Source: Streptococcus parasanguinis (GTDB taxonomy: Bacteria > Bacillota > Bacilli > Lactobacillales > Streptococcaceae). From it: 64,000 nt of DNA. Made by a program: the position numbers and the translations under genes. Where the stretch lies: contig NZ_CP134147.1 in NCBI RefSeq assembly GCF_032163505.1, positions 1,454,501-1,518,500 of the forward strand. The letters are read 5' to 3'. Below are positions 1 to 7,145 of this stretch, piece after piece. Below the pieces are notes generated by a model that saw only the letters and a program-made list of their open reading frames with translations, was not told where the DNA came from and did no database searches. Every line of letters begins with the position of its first letter. The stretch's first letter is position 1.

Positions 1-256
1 CGACACGCGCTCCTTTGACTCCTAAAAGTTCCTCTTGGTCTGCCTGGTCTAATCCCAAGTCCCCCATGACAGCAAGATCTAGCATTTTTTGTTGCTGAAT
101 AAACTGGTTAGCCGTTCGGTGCATATTTGGAGTAGTCACCTTTAAGCCAACCAAGGCCAAGCTTCCCAATAACATCAAGGTTAAGATGGAGAGAAAACGT
201 CCTTTTGAATGTGTAAAGGAAGCAAATAGATCCTTCCAATAGACTTTTCGTTTCAT
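1..256 (-). CDS. FtsX-type ABC transporter permease, N-terminal part (runs off the window)
   Basis: About 85 codons are visible from the ATG at 256 down to the window edge. The N-terminus is basic (MKRKVYWKDLF), followed by a hydrophobic helix at about residues 21-38 and then a polar extracytoplasmic stretch. This is the usual start of the large permeases that pair with LolD/MacB-like ATPases. The gene lies 13 bp downstream of an ATPase of that class, so the two probably form one export or lipid/peptide-sensing ABC system. The substrate cannot be inferred. The rest of the protein is outside the window. Confidence 0.8.
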   Translation of the reverse strand, partial: MKRKVYWKDLFASFTHSKGRFLSILTLMLLGSLALVGLKVTTPNMHRTANQFIQQQKMLDLAVMGDLGLDQADQEELLGVKGARV

Positions 257-269
257 GCTACCACCTCTT

Positions 270-971
270 CTAATATTCTAGCGTAGCAATATCTTGAGGA
301 AGCTCATTGATTTCTACCGACTTGACCTTGGCATCATGCATGCGAATCACACGGTCTGCAATCGGAGCTAGGGCACCATTATGGGTTACGATGATGACCG
401 TCGCTCCCTTTTTTCGAGACATATCCTGTAAAATCCCCAATACTTGCTTACCCGTCTGGTAATCCAAGGCTCCCGTCGGCTCATCACAAAGGAGAATTTT
501 AGGGTTTTTAGCCACTGCCCGAGCGATCGCCACCCGTTGTTGCTCTCCCCCTGACAATTGGGCAGGAAAATTATCAAGACGATTGCCAAGTCCTACTTCT
601 TTCAAAACAGCTTCCGGATCTAGAGCATCAGAAACAATTTCTGAAGCCAACTCAACATTCTCCTTAGCTGTCAAATTAGGGACCAAATTATAAAATTGAA
701 AGACAAAGCCAACGTCATCTCGTCGATAATCCGTTCGTTGATGGGAATTGAGCTTAGAAATATCCACCCCATCAATCAGGACCTGTCCTTCGTCATTCGT
801 GTCCATCCCTCCTAAGATATTGAGAACTGTTGATTTTCCAGCTCCTGACGCCCCTAAAATAATGACCAATTCGCCTTTTTCAATCTCAAAAGAAACATCC
901 TGATTAGCGAGAATCTCCGTTTCTCCACTCGTATAGCGCTTGTAACAGTGCTGCATTTCGATGTAGGCCAT
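270..971 (-). CDS. ABC transporter ATP-binding protein (LolD/MacB-like)
   Basis: A 233-residue single nucleotide-binding domain. Visible motifs are Walker A GASGAGKS at 40-47, a Q-loop FQF near 91-93, signature LSGGEQQ at 139-145, Walker B LLCDEP at 160-165 and a switch histidine in VTH near the end. Length and sequence fit the LolD/MacB/BceA class that energises FtsX-type permeases, and such a permease starts 13 bp downstream. The start is supported by an AGGAGGGAGGAG-type ribosome-binding site. The pair is transcribed from its own promoter, divergently from mntH. The substrate is unknown. Confidence 0.9.
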   Translation of the reverse strand: MAYIEMQHCYKRYTSGETEILANQDVSFEIEKGELVIILGASGAGKSTVLNILGGMDTNDEGQVLIDGVDISKLNSHQRTDYRRDDVGFVFQFYNLVPNLTAKENVELASEIVSDALDPEAVLKEVGLGNRLDNFPAQLSGGEQQRVAIARAVAKNPKILLCDEPTGALDYQTGKQVLGILQDMSRKKGATVIIVTHNGALAPIADRVIRMHDAKVKSVEINELPQDIATLEY

Positions 972-1003
972 TTTCTCTCTCCTCCCTCCTATTTCCTATC
1001 TAT

Positions 1004-1031
1004 ATTATAGTCCTTTTCGAATTGATTACAA
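1004..1031 (-). promoter_or_regulatory. Promoter of the ABC operon
   Basis: Read on the minus strand: -35 TTGTAA (1031-1026), a 16-bp spacer, and -10 TATAAT (1009-1004), about 33 bp before the ATPase start codon. Confidence 0.65.
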
Positions 1032-1092
1032 AGAAATCGAGGCATCAACAATAGTAATTCTTCCTCATTATCATGAAATATCATAAATTTTA

Positions 1093-1101
1093 TGCTATAA
1101 T
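1093..1101 (+). promoter_or_regulatory. Extended -10 promoter of mntH
   Basis: TGCTATAAT is a perfect extended -10 element (TGn plus TATAAT), 39 bp before the mntH ATG. No good -35 is seen at the expected distance, as is common for extended -10 promoters. I could not identify an MntR/SloR-type operator. Confidence 0.6.
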
Positions 1102-1140
1102 TGGAGACAAATTGATTTATTCTTAGAAAGAAGGCTCATC

Positions 1141-2487
1141 ATGAGTTTACAACAGTTTGAAAGGAAATCACTTCAAGAAATTAACCAGTCTATTGACGTG
1201 CCAAAAGGCATCCCCTTTTGGAAGACTCTTCTACTCTTTTCAGGACCAGGAAGTCTGGTAGCTGTCGGCTATATGGATCCGGGAAACTGGATTACCAGTG
1301 TGGTCGGAGGGGCCCAATACCGCTACCTCCTCTTATCAGTGGTTCTTCTCTCGTCTTTGATCGCCATGCAGTTGCAACAAATGGCTGGGAAACTAGGGAT
1401 TGTCCATCGTAAGGACCTGGCCCAAACAACCGCCCATCATTTGCCAAAATGGCTTCGCTATACCCTTTGGATTGTGATTGAGCTTGCCTTGATGGCGACA
1501 GATTTAGCAGAAGTCATCGGATCAGGGATTGCCCTTCACCTCCTCTTTGGCTGGCCCTTGCTCTTTTCCATCCTGATCACCATCTTTGATGTCTTCCTAT
1601 TACTAGGACTCATGCATCTAGGATTTCGAAAGATCGAGGCCATCGTATCAACCTTGATCCTCACGATCCTTGCAATTTTTGGCTATCTGGTATTCCTATC
1701 GAAACCAGATATCGGAGGAATCTTCGCTGGCTTCCTCCCTCAAAAAGAAGTGCTGGGAATCGGTCTTCCAAAAGGAAATGAAGCCTTGACCTTGGCGCTT
1801 GGAATCATCGGGGCAACCGTAATGCCCCACAACCTCTATCTCCACTCTTCCATTTCGCAAACGCGAAAGGTGGACTACAAAGATCCAGCAGATATCAAAC
1901 GGGCAGTGCGCTTTATGACCTGGGATTCAAATATTGAATTGAGTTTGGCCTTCGTCGTCAACTCCCTCCTCTTGATTCTTGGAGCGGCCCTCTTCTTCGG
2001 TCACGGGGATAAGATCGGTGCTTTTTCTAGCATGTACAATGCCCTCAAGGATAACCACATTGCCGGTGCTATCGCTAGTCCCTTCTTGTCCACCCTCTTT
2101 GCCATCGCTTTGTTAGCCAGTGGTCAAAATTCAACCATAACTGGGACCCTAACTGGTCAAATCGTTATGGAAGGTTTCTTACGATTCCGACTGCCACAAT
2201 GGGTGGTGCGTCTCATGACTCGGATCATCGCCCTTCTTCCTGTCATCATCGTTGCGATCTTATTTGGAGACCAAGAACATGTCCTTGATGACCTTCTAGT
2301 TTATTCTCAAGTCTTTCTATCAGCGGCTCTTCCTTTCTCCATTTTCCCTCTTGTTTATTTCACCTCCAACAAGGAAATCATGGGAGAACATGTCAATGCG
2401 AAATGGAATACTTTCTTAGGCTATCTCGTTGCGATTGTCTTAACTATCTTAAATTTCAATTTGATCGTGACAACTTTTATCAAATAA
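1141..2487 (+). CDS. mntH: Nramp-family Mn2+/divalent metal transporter
   Basis: A 448-residue polytopic protein with about eleven hydrophobic segments. It carries both Nramp metal-site signatures: DPGNW at 46-50 in the first unwound helix and MPHNLYLHS from 228 in helix 6, where Asp, Asn and Met coordinate Mn2+ in characterised homologues. The family co-transports Mn2+ (or Fe2+) with protons across the cytoplasmic membrane. AGAAAGAAGG precedes the ATG. The gene stands alone, between its own extended -10 promoter and a strong terminator. Mn uptake would support Mn enzymes such as the family II pyrophosphatase encoded at the far end of this window. That functional link is inference. Confidence 0.93.
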   Translation: MSLQQFERKSLQEINQSIDVPKGIPFWKTLLLFSGPGSLVAVGYMDPGNWITSVVGGAQYRYLLLSVVLLSSLIAMQLQQMAGKLGIVHRKDLAQTTAHHLPKWLRYTLWIVIELALMATDLAEVIGSGIALHLLFGWPLLFSILITIFDVFLLLGLMHLGFRKIEAIVSTLILTILAIFGYLVFLSKPDIGGIFAGFLPQKEVLGIGLPKGNEALTLALGIIGATVMPHNLYLHSSISQTRKVDYKDPADIKRAVRFMTWDSNIELSLAFVVNSLLLILGAALFFGHGDKIGAFSSMYNALKDNHIAGAIASPFLSTLFAIALLASGQNSTITGTLTGQIVMEGFLRFRLPQWVVRLMTRIIALLPVIIVAILFGDQEHVLDDLLVYSQVFLSAALPFSIFPLVYFTSNKEIMGEHVNAKWNTFLGYLVAIVLTILNFNLIVTTFIK

Positions 2488-2490
2488 AGA

Positions 2491-2520
2491 AACCAGCACT
2501 TCAACGGTGCTGGTTTTTTG
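2491..2520 (+). terminator. Rho-independent terminator of mntH
   Basis: Stem AACCAGCAC (2491-2499) with GTGCTGGTT (2507-2515), followed by a T-run, starting 4 bp after the mntH stop codon. Confidence 0.93.
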
Positions 2521-2665
2521 TTTATTACACTCCCTTTTCCATCTTGCTCCTCCATTTCCTAAAAATTTCCTGACCATTTTTTTAGGAGGGAATTATTTTA
2601 AATCACTAATTATTGTGAGATTTTCACAAAATCTTGTCAGGGCCCGTCATTCATAAACTTGTAAA

Positions 2666-2698
2666 TTTTTTGTACACTTTTCGTTATCTGTACAAAAA
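2666..2698. promoter_or_regulatory. Inverted repeat upstream of the TetR gene, candidate operator
   Basis: The arms TTTTTGTACA and TGTACAAAAA are separated by 12-13 bp. They lie just upstream of the -35 element of the TetR-family gene at 2830. The rest of the 340-bp AT-rich intergenic stretch 2488-2829 contains the mntH terminator, the promoter below and no gene that I can see. Confidence 0.4.
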
Positions 2699-2707
2699 TG
2701 AGAATTG

Positions 2708-2736
2708 TTGTCTAATTTATTCTTTTGGAGTATAAT
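2708..2736 (+). promoter_or_regulatory. Promoter of the TetR-family gene
   Basis: TTGTCT (2708-2713), a 17-bp spacer, then TATAAT (2731-2736). The predicted leader is about 87 nt. Confidence 0.6.
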
Positions 2737-2829
2737 GCTATTTGTTAGTGTCGTGAAATTATTTAACAGATAAATTATTTTAACGTCAAATAAATAAGAA
2801 TAAATTTATACAACTACAGAAAGGAACAT

Positions 2830-3372
2830 ATGGTACGCCAAAGACAAACAACAACCAAGTCAGACTTACGAAATGCGCTCTCAAAACTCCTCTTGCAACA
2901 ACCTTTTGAAAGCATCACTATTCGACAATTAACCGAAACAGCTGGCATCAATCGAGGGACCTTCTACTTGCACTATGTCGATAAATACGACATGTTTGAG
3001 CAAATGAAAATGGACATGATGCAAGAATTGGATAGCCTCTTCGTTGAGGGAAGCCCTGTCAAGGTGAACTTTCTCAATGTCTTGACTGCTATTAAAGACA
3101 ATTATGATTTTATTTATGCATTGTCCCAATCCTGTTGCTCGGACTTCCGTAAATTGGTAAGAAGTTTTACTCTCCATGCACTAGACGATACTCCTCATTC
3201 TAAAGAACACATCATTTCAGACTTTCAAGTTCCATACAAGTATGGGCTAGAAATTTTCATCGCTACGATTGAATCTGTGATTGTGACCTGGTTAGAATCC
3301 GGTGCCAAGGAAGAGCCAATCGAAATCGGTACGATCATTCTTAGCGTCTGCGACTTTGCTAGCTGGAACTAA
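2830..3372 (+). CDS. TetR/AcrR-family transcriptional regulator
   Basis: 180 residues. The N-terminal helix-turn-helix covers about 10-55, with the typical TetR segment ITIRQLTETAGINRGTFYLH and an aromatic pair before the ligand-binding region. The C-terminal half is helical and poorly conserved, as expected for effector binding. AGAAAGGAAC precedes the ATG. The gene is monocistronic, and neither neighbour is obviously its target, so the regulon is unknown. An inverted repeat just upstream of its promoter may be its own operator. Confidence 0.85.
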   Translation: MVRQRQTTTKSDLRNALSKLLLQQPFESITIRQLTETAGINRGTFYLHYVDKYDMFEQMKMDMMQELDSLFVEGSPVKVNFLNVLTAIKDNYDFIYALSQSCCSDFRKLVRSFTLHALDDTPHSKEHIISDFQVPYKYGLEIFIATIESVIVTWLESGAKEEPIEIGTIILSVCDFASWN

Positions 3373-3379
3373 ATCCCCC

Positions 3380-3416
3380 AACCTTTTCCTACCTTTATGG
3401 AGAAGGTTTTTCTTTT
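3380..3416 (+). terminator. Terminator of the TetR-family gene
   Basis: AACCTTTTCC (3380-3389) pairs with GGAGAAGGTT (3399-3408), with one G-T wobble, followed by TTTCTTTTT. Confidence 0.85.
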
Positions 3417-3469
3417 TGGCAAATGAACAACATTCAGATCACCTTGTTCAACTTGTTTGTAAAAGCAAA

Positions 3470-3496
3470 AAAGCAGGATGCTAGGCTCCTGCTTTT
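3470..3496. terminator. Terminator-like hairpin on the left side of repeat copy 1
   Basis: AAAGCAGGA (3470-3478) pairs with TCCTGCTTT (3487-3495). On the minus strand it is followed by TTTTTTGCTTTT, so it can end tehB transcripts that read through the repeat. A near-identical stem lies on the other side of the repeat at 3759-3785. Confidence 0.75.
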
Positions 3497-3598
3497 AGAA
3501 TGTAGACAAATTACTTTAAAGTAAAATAAGTTAAGCGATTTTGCAAAAAAAAAATAAAAATGAGTTCCAATTTTTAAATCGATTCAAGAAAATACCGA

Positions 3599-3732
3599 AA
3601 CTTTCCGCTGTGAGAAAAGTGCCTGAAACAATAACGTTTCAGGCACTCGGGAGTTTTGAGACCCTAGGCTCAAAACTAAGTCTTGGAACTTCGAAGAAGT
3701 TCGCTGACGTCCGTACTCACCTAAGGAAAGTT
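3599..3732 (+). repeat. Structured repeat family A, copy 1
   Basis: A 134-bp core bounded by AACTTTCC and GGAAAGTT, with GTGAG/CTCAC continuing the closing helix. Inside are three hairpins: GTGCCTGAAAC/GTTTCAGGCAC, GTTTTGAG/CTCAAAAC and GAACTTC/GAAGTTC. Other copies are at 34467, 36446, 41862 and 43001. This copy lies between the convergent TetR gene and tehB. Similarity extends leftwards to about 3497 (TTTAGAAT and GCGATTTTG motifs) and rightwards to about 3758. I see no protein-coding gene in 3417-3788. Confidence 0.9.
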
Positions 3733-3758
3733 TTTTATATGACTTTGTCTTCAATCTG

Positions 3759-3785
3759 AAGGCAGGATCTTAACATCCTGCTTTT
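3759..3785 (+). terminator. Terminator-like hairpin on the right side of repeat copy 1
   Basis: GCAGGAT (3762-3768) pairs with ATCCTGC (3775-3781), followed by TTTTTC. It resembles the hairpin at 3470-3496 and sits 4 bp beyond the tehB stop. Confidence 0.75.
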
Positions 3786-3788
3786 TCT

Positions 3789-4649
3789 TTATTTTTTCTT
3801 TGCCAACATGGTTGCAAATCGAAGTTGAATCCGATGGCCATTCTCATCTCGACGATGGAGATGGCCTGGATTTTCATTGTATTTGACCAATTCCCAATCC
3901 TTGTAATACTCCGCCAATTCTCCTTCTTTAAAGGTGAACGAGAAGGGCATCTGGCAAGGATAATCTTCCGTATCCATAGCACAGACAATGAGATTGTAAC
4001 CACCTGGATTGGTATGCTCTTGCATATTGCGGATAATCGCTGGAATCCGATCAGCCTCTAAAAACATGAGGACCACAGTCGATATGATGAAGTCATAGTT
4101 TTGGGTAAGAGCTGCAGCATTGATATCATAGAGTCCCACTGGCATCTCTAGATCTTCCTCAGCGACAATACTTTGTAAGATCTCAAGAGCCAGTTCATTT
4201 TGATCCACTGCTGTCACGTCAAAGCCATGTTGGGCCAAAAAGAGGGCGTTGCGGCCTTGCCCGCATCCTAGATCCAGCGCCTTTCCAGCTGGGACAATTC
4301 CCACTGCTTCTAGCACTTCTGAATGGACAGGATTGGTGTTGTATTTTTTGGGGAAATAGTCTTTTGGCTCACAGTAAAATTCTAGGTACCACTCCACATC
4401 GTCAGTCGCCGCTTCGACACGATGCCAGGCCTGGGGCTCGGCCATGGGGTTCTCTGCTCCTGCTTCAAAGAGGTGGCTCGCGATTTCTTCCCCCTCTTCG
4501 GTCAATTCAATAAATCGTAACTGACCCTTTAAAACAGTAATCTTTCCCCAGGTTCCTACCTTGGTATTGTGCTTTCTTTGAAGAGCTTCTGGCATGGTAT
4601 CCTTGGTCCAGATAGGCATGCGCTTGTAAGCAATCAATTTTTGTGTCAT
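3789..4649 (-). CDS. tehB: TehB-type SAM-dependent methyltransferase
   Basis: 286 residues in two parts. An N-terminal cupin-like TehB domain covers about 1-95. A class I methyltransferase domain begins with the SAM motif LDLGCGQGRN at 125-134, and VDQNELAL follows as the acidic loop motif. Characterised homologues methylate tellurite and related oxyanions and confer tellurite resistance. The cellular substrate is otherwise uncertain. The two-domain length fits the longer TehB form. It lies downstream of smpB and the C69 peptidase, an order remembered from related streptococci. The 3' end abuts structured repeat copy 1. Confidence 0.88.
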   Translation of the reverse strand: MTQKLIAYKRMPIWTKDTMPEALQRKHNTKVGTWGKITVLKGQLRFIELTEEGEEIASHLFEAGAENPMAEPQAWHRVEAATDDVEWYLEFYCEPKDYFPKKYNTNPVHSEVLEAVGIVPAGKALDLGCGQGRNALFLAQHGFDVTAVDQNELALEILQSIVAEEDLEMPVGLYDINAAALTQNYDFIISTVVLMFLEADRIPAIIRNMQEHTNPGGYNLIVCAMDTEDYPCQMPFSFTFKEGELAEYYKDWELVKYNENPGHLHRRDENGHRIQLRFATMLAKKK

Positions 4650-4713
4650 GCTGCTTCTCCTTTTTCTTTCTGTACCCTTATCATACAGAAAAAAATTCCT
4701 TTTTACAAGTTGG

Positions 4714-4744
4714 AAAAAGAGGCTCCGCTTTCTAGCAGAACCTC
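4714..4744 (-). terminator. Terminator of the C69 peptidase gene
   Basis: Stem GAGGCTCCGCT (4719-4729) with AGCAGAACCTC (4734-4744), allowing G-U pairs. A T-run follows on the minus strand. Confidence 0.85.
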
Positions 4745-4768
4745 CTTGTTAGGATCTCATCATCCTCT

Positions 4769-6502
4769 TTATTTTTTTGATTTCTTATAAAAGAATCCAG
4801 CTAAACTAAATCCACAAACGGCCAATACTCCAAGAAGGACTGAGAAGACCACACTTGAATCTTGGGTCTGGCTAGCCTTTTTAGGGGTATCCCCAAGTGC
4901 TTCCTGACAAGTTTCTGGCTTCTTGTCTGAACTGTCTTTTTCAGCAGCAGCCATTAAATTCGCTTTGTTATAGCCATCGTAGACAAAGTCAGCTTCCAAG
5001 CCCTTTTCTTCACGAATCTTATCTTCCATTTCCTTTTCAGTAGCCTTGATTTGTTTGAAGATTACATCTGCTCGATCCATGGATTCCTTGGTGACTTCAC
5101 CTTGAAGAGCTTTGGCTTGGTCATCTGTGAGACCACTATATTTTTGATCCAAAGCAGCTTGTTCCTTGATCCAGCCGGCTTCCATTTTTTTCCATTTATC
5201 TTGGATACTGGTGCCAAAGAGGTCTGGATATTTCATGACCATTTGGTCGATGTGCCAAACAGCCCAATACCATGAAGTTGGATCGTACTTAGCAGAGCGG
5301 ACTTTAAAGGCACCGTAGGTGTCATTGACTAAGCCATAGAATGGGACATATGGGGTATTGCGACTTTGGGCAAGACCCAACCAAACGATTCCACCAAATG
5401 GACTTGGTAAGTCTTTCTTGATTTGATAGACATGGGCATCAATGACGTTTTCATTTCCTAGAGCATACTTGTATTTCTTGGTATCAACTTTTTTACCTGG
5501 TTCGGCCAAGTCATCTGCTGTAAATTGTTTGAGGTGTTCAAAACGGTTCCGTTGTTCGGCAAAAACATCTTCTAGACTATACTTCTTAGAAGGATCCGTT
5601 GGTTTACGAAGCAGATCAAAGTGTTGATCATCATATTTGACATCTGCCTTTGGATCCATCAGGGTAATCCCTGCATAGGTCCGTGAGCGGTTGCGTTCGG
5701 TGTATTCGTCCGGACCATAAGAATCCGCAATATGGAATTTGCCATCCTTATCCGTCTTGTAATGATCGGCTTTCTTAGCTACTGCTTCTACATCTTTTGA
5801 AGCAATGACATTGTCCTTGTCCTTGAGATCGACATGTCCCAGATAGTAGGTATTGGCAAAAATAGCATAGCGGTCTTGTGGGAATTTAATAGCCACATAT
5901 TGGTGACCTGAGAGGATTTCCATGTACCAGAGCTCATTTTTATCTGCTACGACAATAATATTCCCTTCAGCAGAACCTTTTTCATCCAGAGTCTTGGCAA
6001 CGATTTCGATTCCTTCTCGAGCAGTTTTTGCACGAGGCAAGACCAAGTCGATCATGGAAGCTTCTGGTAGGCCATCTTTGACCAAAGGGTCGGCTTTCAA
6101 AATCTTGTCATGCGGAGTCGCTGATACCGTCGCTGTCATCGACACGCCCACTTCATTAAAACCATGAGCTCCGAAGTTCCCGTTGCTACCATCACCACGC
6201 GCAGCATCATAGGTCGCTGTGTACTTCATTTCATGGCTCAAATGAGGATAGGTAAAGCCATTGGACTCATCTTCGATCTTATCCCCTTCCTTGTAGTCCT
6301 TTGCTGGAACTACAACAAAGTTTTGATTGTGGCGCCCGCCATCTGGTGCATAGGGATAGTCCTCTGTACGACCGTAAAGCATAGAGCCATCCGTGGTTAA
6401 GTCCTTTCCCACAATGAAGGCGGAACAGGCTTGTGCAACCTGCACAGGGAAGAGAGCGATCAGCATGAGGCCAAACAGTAGTTTGAATAGGATTTTCTTC
6501 AT
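4769..6502 (-). CDS. Secreted, membrane-anchored C69-family dipeptidase
   Basis: 577 residues. A signal peptide covers 1-25 and ends AQA, directly followed by Cys26 in CSAFIVGKD. Peptidase family C69 enzymes are N-terminal nucleophile hydrolases using such a cysteine, so signal-peptidase cleavage would expose the catalytic residue. The conserved family core (YGRTEDY, ARGDGSNGNFGAHG, WYMEI) follows. The C-terminus has a hydrophobic helix and a KKSKK tail, anchoring the protein to the membrane with the enzyme outside. The role is probably peptide or cell-wall peptide hydrolysis. The promoter overlaps a cre-like site. The gene sits between smpB and tehB and has its own terminator. Confidence 0.9.
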   Translation of the reverse strand: MKKILFKLLFGLMLIALFPVQVAQACSAFIVGKDLTTDGSMLYGRTEDYPYAPDGGRHNQNFVVVPAKDYKEGDKIEDESNGFTYPHLSHEMKYTATYDAARGDGSNGNFGAHGFNEVGVSMTATVSATPHDKILKADPLVKDGLPEASMIDLVLPRAKTAREGIEIVAKTLDEKGSAEGNIIVVADKNELWYMEILSGHQYVAIKFPQDRYAIFANTYYLGHVDLKDKDNVIASKDVEAVAKKADHYKTDKDGKFHIADSYGPDEYTERNRSRTYAGITLMDPKADVKYDDQHFDLLRKPTDPSKKYSLEDVFAEQRNRFEHLKQFTADDLAEPGKKVDTKKYKYALGNENVIDAHVYQIKKDLPSPFGGIVWLGLAQSRNTPYVPFYGLVNDTYGAFKVRSAKYDPTSWYWAVWHIDQMVMKYPDLFGTSIQDKWKKMEAGWIKEQAALDQKYSGLTDDQAKALQGEVTKESMDRADVIFKQIKATEKEMEDKIREEKGLEADFVYDGYNKANLMAAAEKDSSDKKPETCQEALGDTPKKASQTQDSSVVFSVLLGVLAVCGFSLAGFFYKKSKK

Positions 6503-6584
6503 AGTCTTTCTCCTTATTGACTACAAAAGAGGCTAGAAAAACTTTCAAGCCTAAGAAAAGCAACTATACCAACACCCTAATTTT

Positions 6585-6622
6585 AGTATATAATATAAGC
6601 AATTGTTTTGCAAGCGATTACA
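6585..6622 (-). promoter_or_regulatory. Promoter of the C69 peptidase gene with overlapping cre-like site
   Basis: Minus strand: -35 TTGCAA (6613-6608), a 17-bp spacer, -10 TATACT (6590-6585). TTGCAAGCGATTACA (plus strand, 6608-6622) fits the catabolite response element pattern TGNNANCGNNNNCA and covers the -35, so CcpA repression is likely. Confidence 0.6.
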
Positions 6623-6634
6623 AGCAGAAAGCAT

Positions 6635-6676
6635 AAAAAAGACAGATCTGAAACAAGTTTCAAAACTGTCTTTTTC
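6635..6676 (-). terminator. Terminator of the rnr-smpB operon
   Basis: AAAAAGACAG pairs with CTGTCTTTTT, with an inner GAAAC/GTTTC helix. It starts 2 bp past the smpB stop and has a T-run on the minus strand. Confidence 0.88.
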
Positions 6677-6677
6677 T

Positions 6678-7145
6678 TTAACGTGTATTGTATTGTTTCA
6701 TGACCCGTGCGATGTCCCGGTTTTGTTCCCGACGCTTGATGGATTCACGCTTGTCATAATCATGTTTCCCTTTAGCGAGTCCCAAAAGCAATTTGGCATA
6801 GCCGTCCTTGAGATAGACCTTCAAAGGCACCAAGGTCATTCCGGTCCCTTTGGTGTCTTGGTCCAGCTTTTGGATTTGCTTTTTATGAAGAAGGAGCTTG
6901 CGACGACGGTCTGGGTCTTGGTTCCAGATATTGCCTTCCTCATAAGGGGCAATGTGGACATTGCTAAGCCAAACTTCGCCATTTTTTACTTGTGCAAAGC
7001 CATCTTTCAAGTTAATGCGTGCCGCACGGACACTTTTGATCTCTGTCCCCGTCAGCACCATCCCTGCTTCAATCGTATCCACGATGGTGTAGTCATGTCT
7101 CGCCTTTTTATTTTGCGCGACTACCTTTCCTTCGCCCTTTGCCAT
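6678..7145 (-). CDS. smpB: SsrA-binding protein SmpB
   Basis: 155 residues, the normal length. It opens with a basic [19 protein letters not shown] and contains GTEIKSVR and the conserved [13 protein letters not shown] segment before a basic C-terminal tail. SmpB binds tmRNA and brings it to stalled ribosomes for trans-translation. AAAGGAGCC precedes the ATG inside the end of rnr, so the two genes overlap by 38 bp and are probably translationally coupled. The pairing is functionally sensible because RNase R degrades tmRNA-tagged faulty messages in other bacteria. Confidence 0.97.
   Translation of the reverse strand: MAKGEGKVVAQNKKARHDYTIVDTIEAGMVLTGTEIKSVRAARINLKDGFAQVKNGEVWLSNVHIAPYEEGNIWNQDPDRRRKLLLHKKQIQKLDQDTKGTGMTLVPLKVYLKDGYAKLLLGLAKGKHDYDKRESIKRREQNRDIARVMKQYNTR

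Noticed and set aside
2613-2629. TTGTGA-GATTT-TCACAA, similar to a Rex operator
   Set aside because: The spacer is 5 bp where the Rex site needs 6, and it lies about 100 bp upstream of the TetR promoter without an obvious redox gene. A weak Rex site cannot be fully excluded.
3541-3759. Short open frames running through the family A repeats (also near 34386-34589, 36421-36606 and 42967-43173)
   Set aside because: They exist only because the repeat core has few stops. They lack ribosome-binding sites, and the conservation follows RNA-like pairing, with changes that ignore codons.
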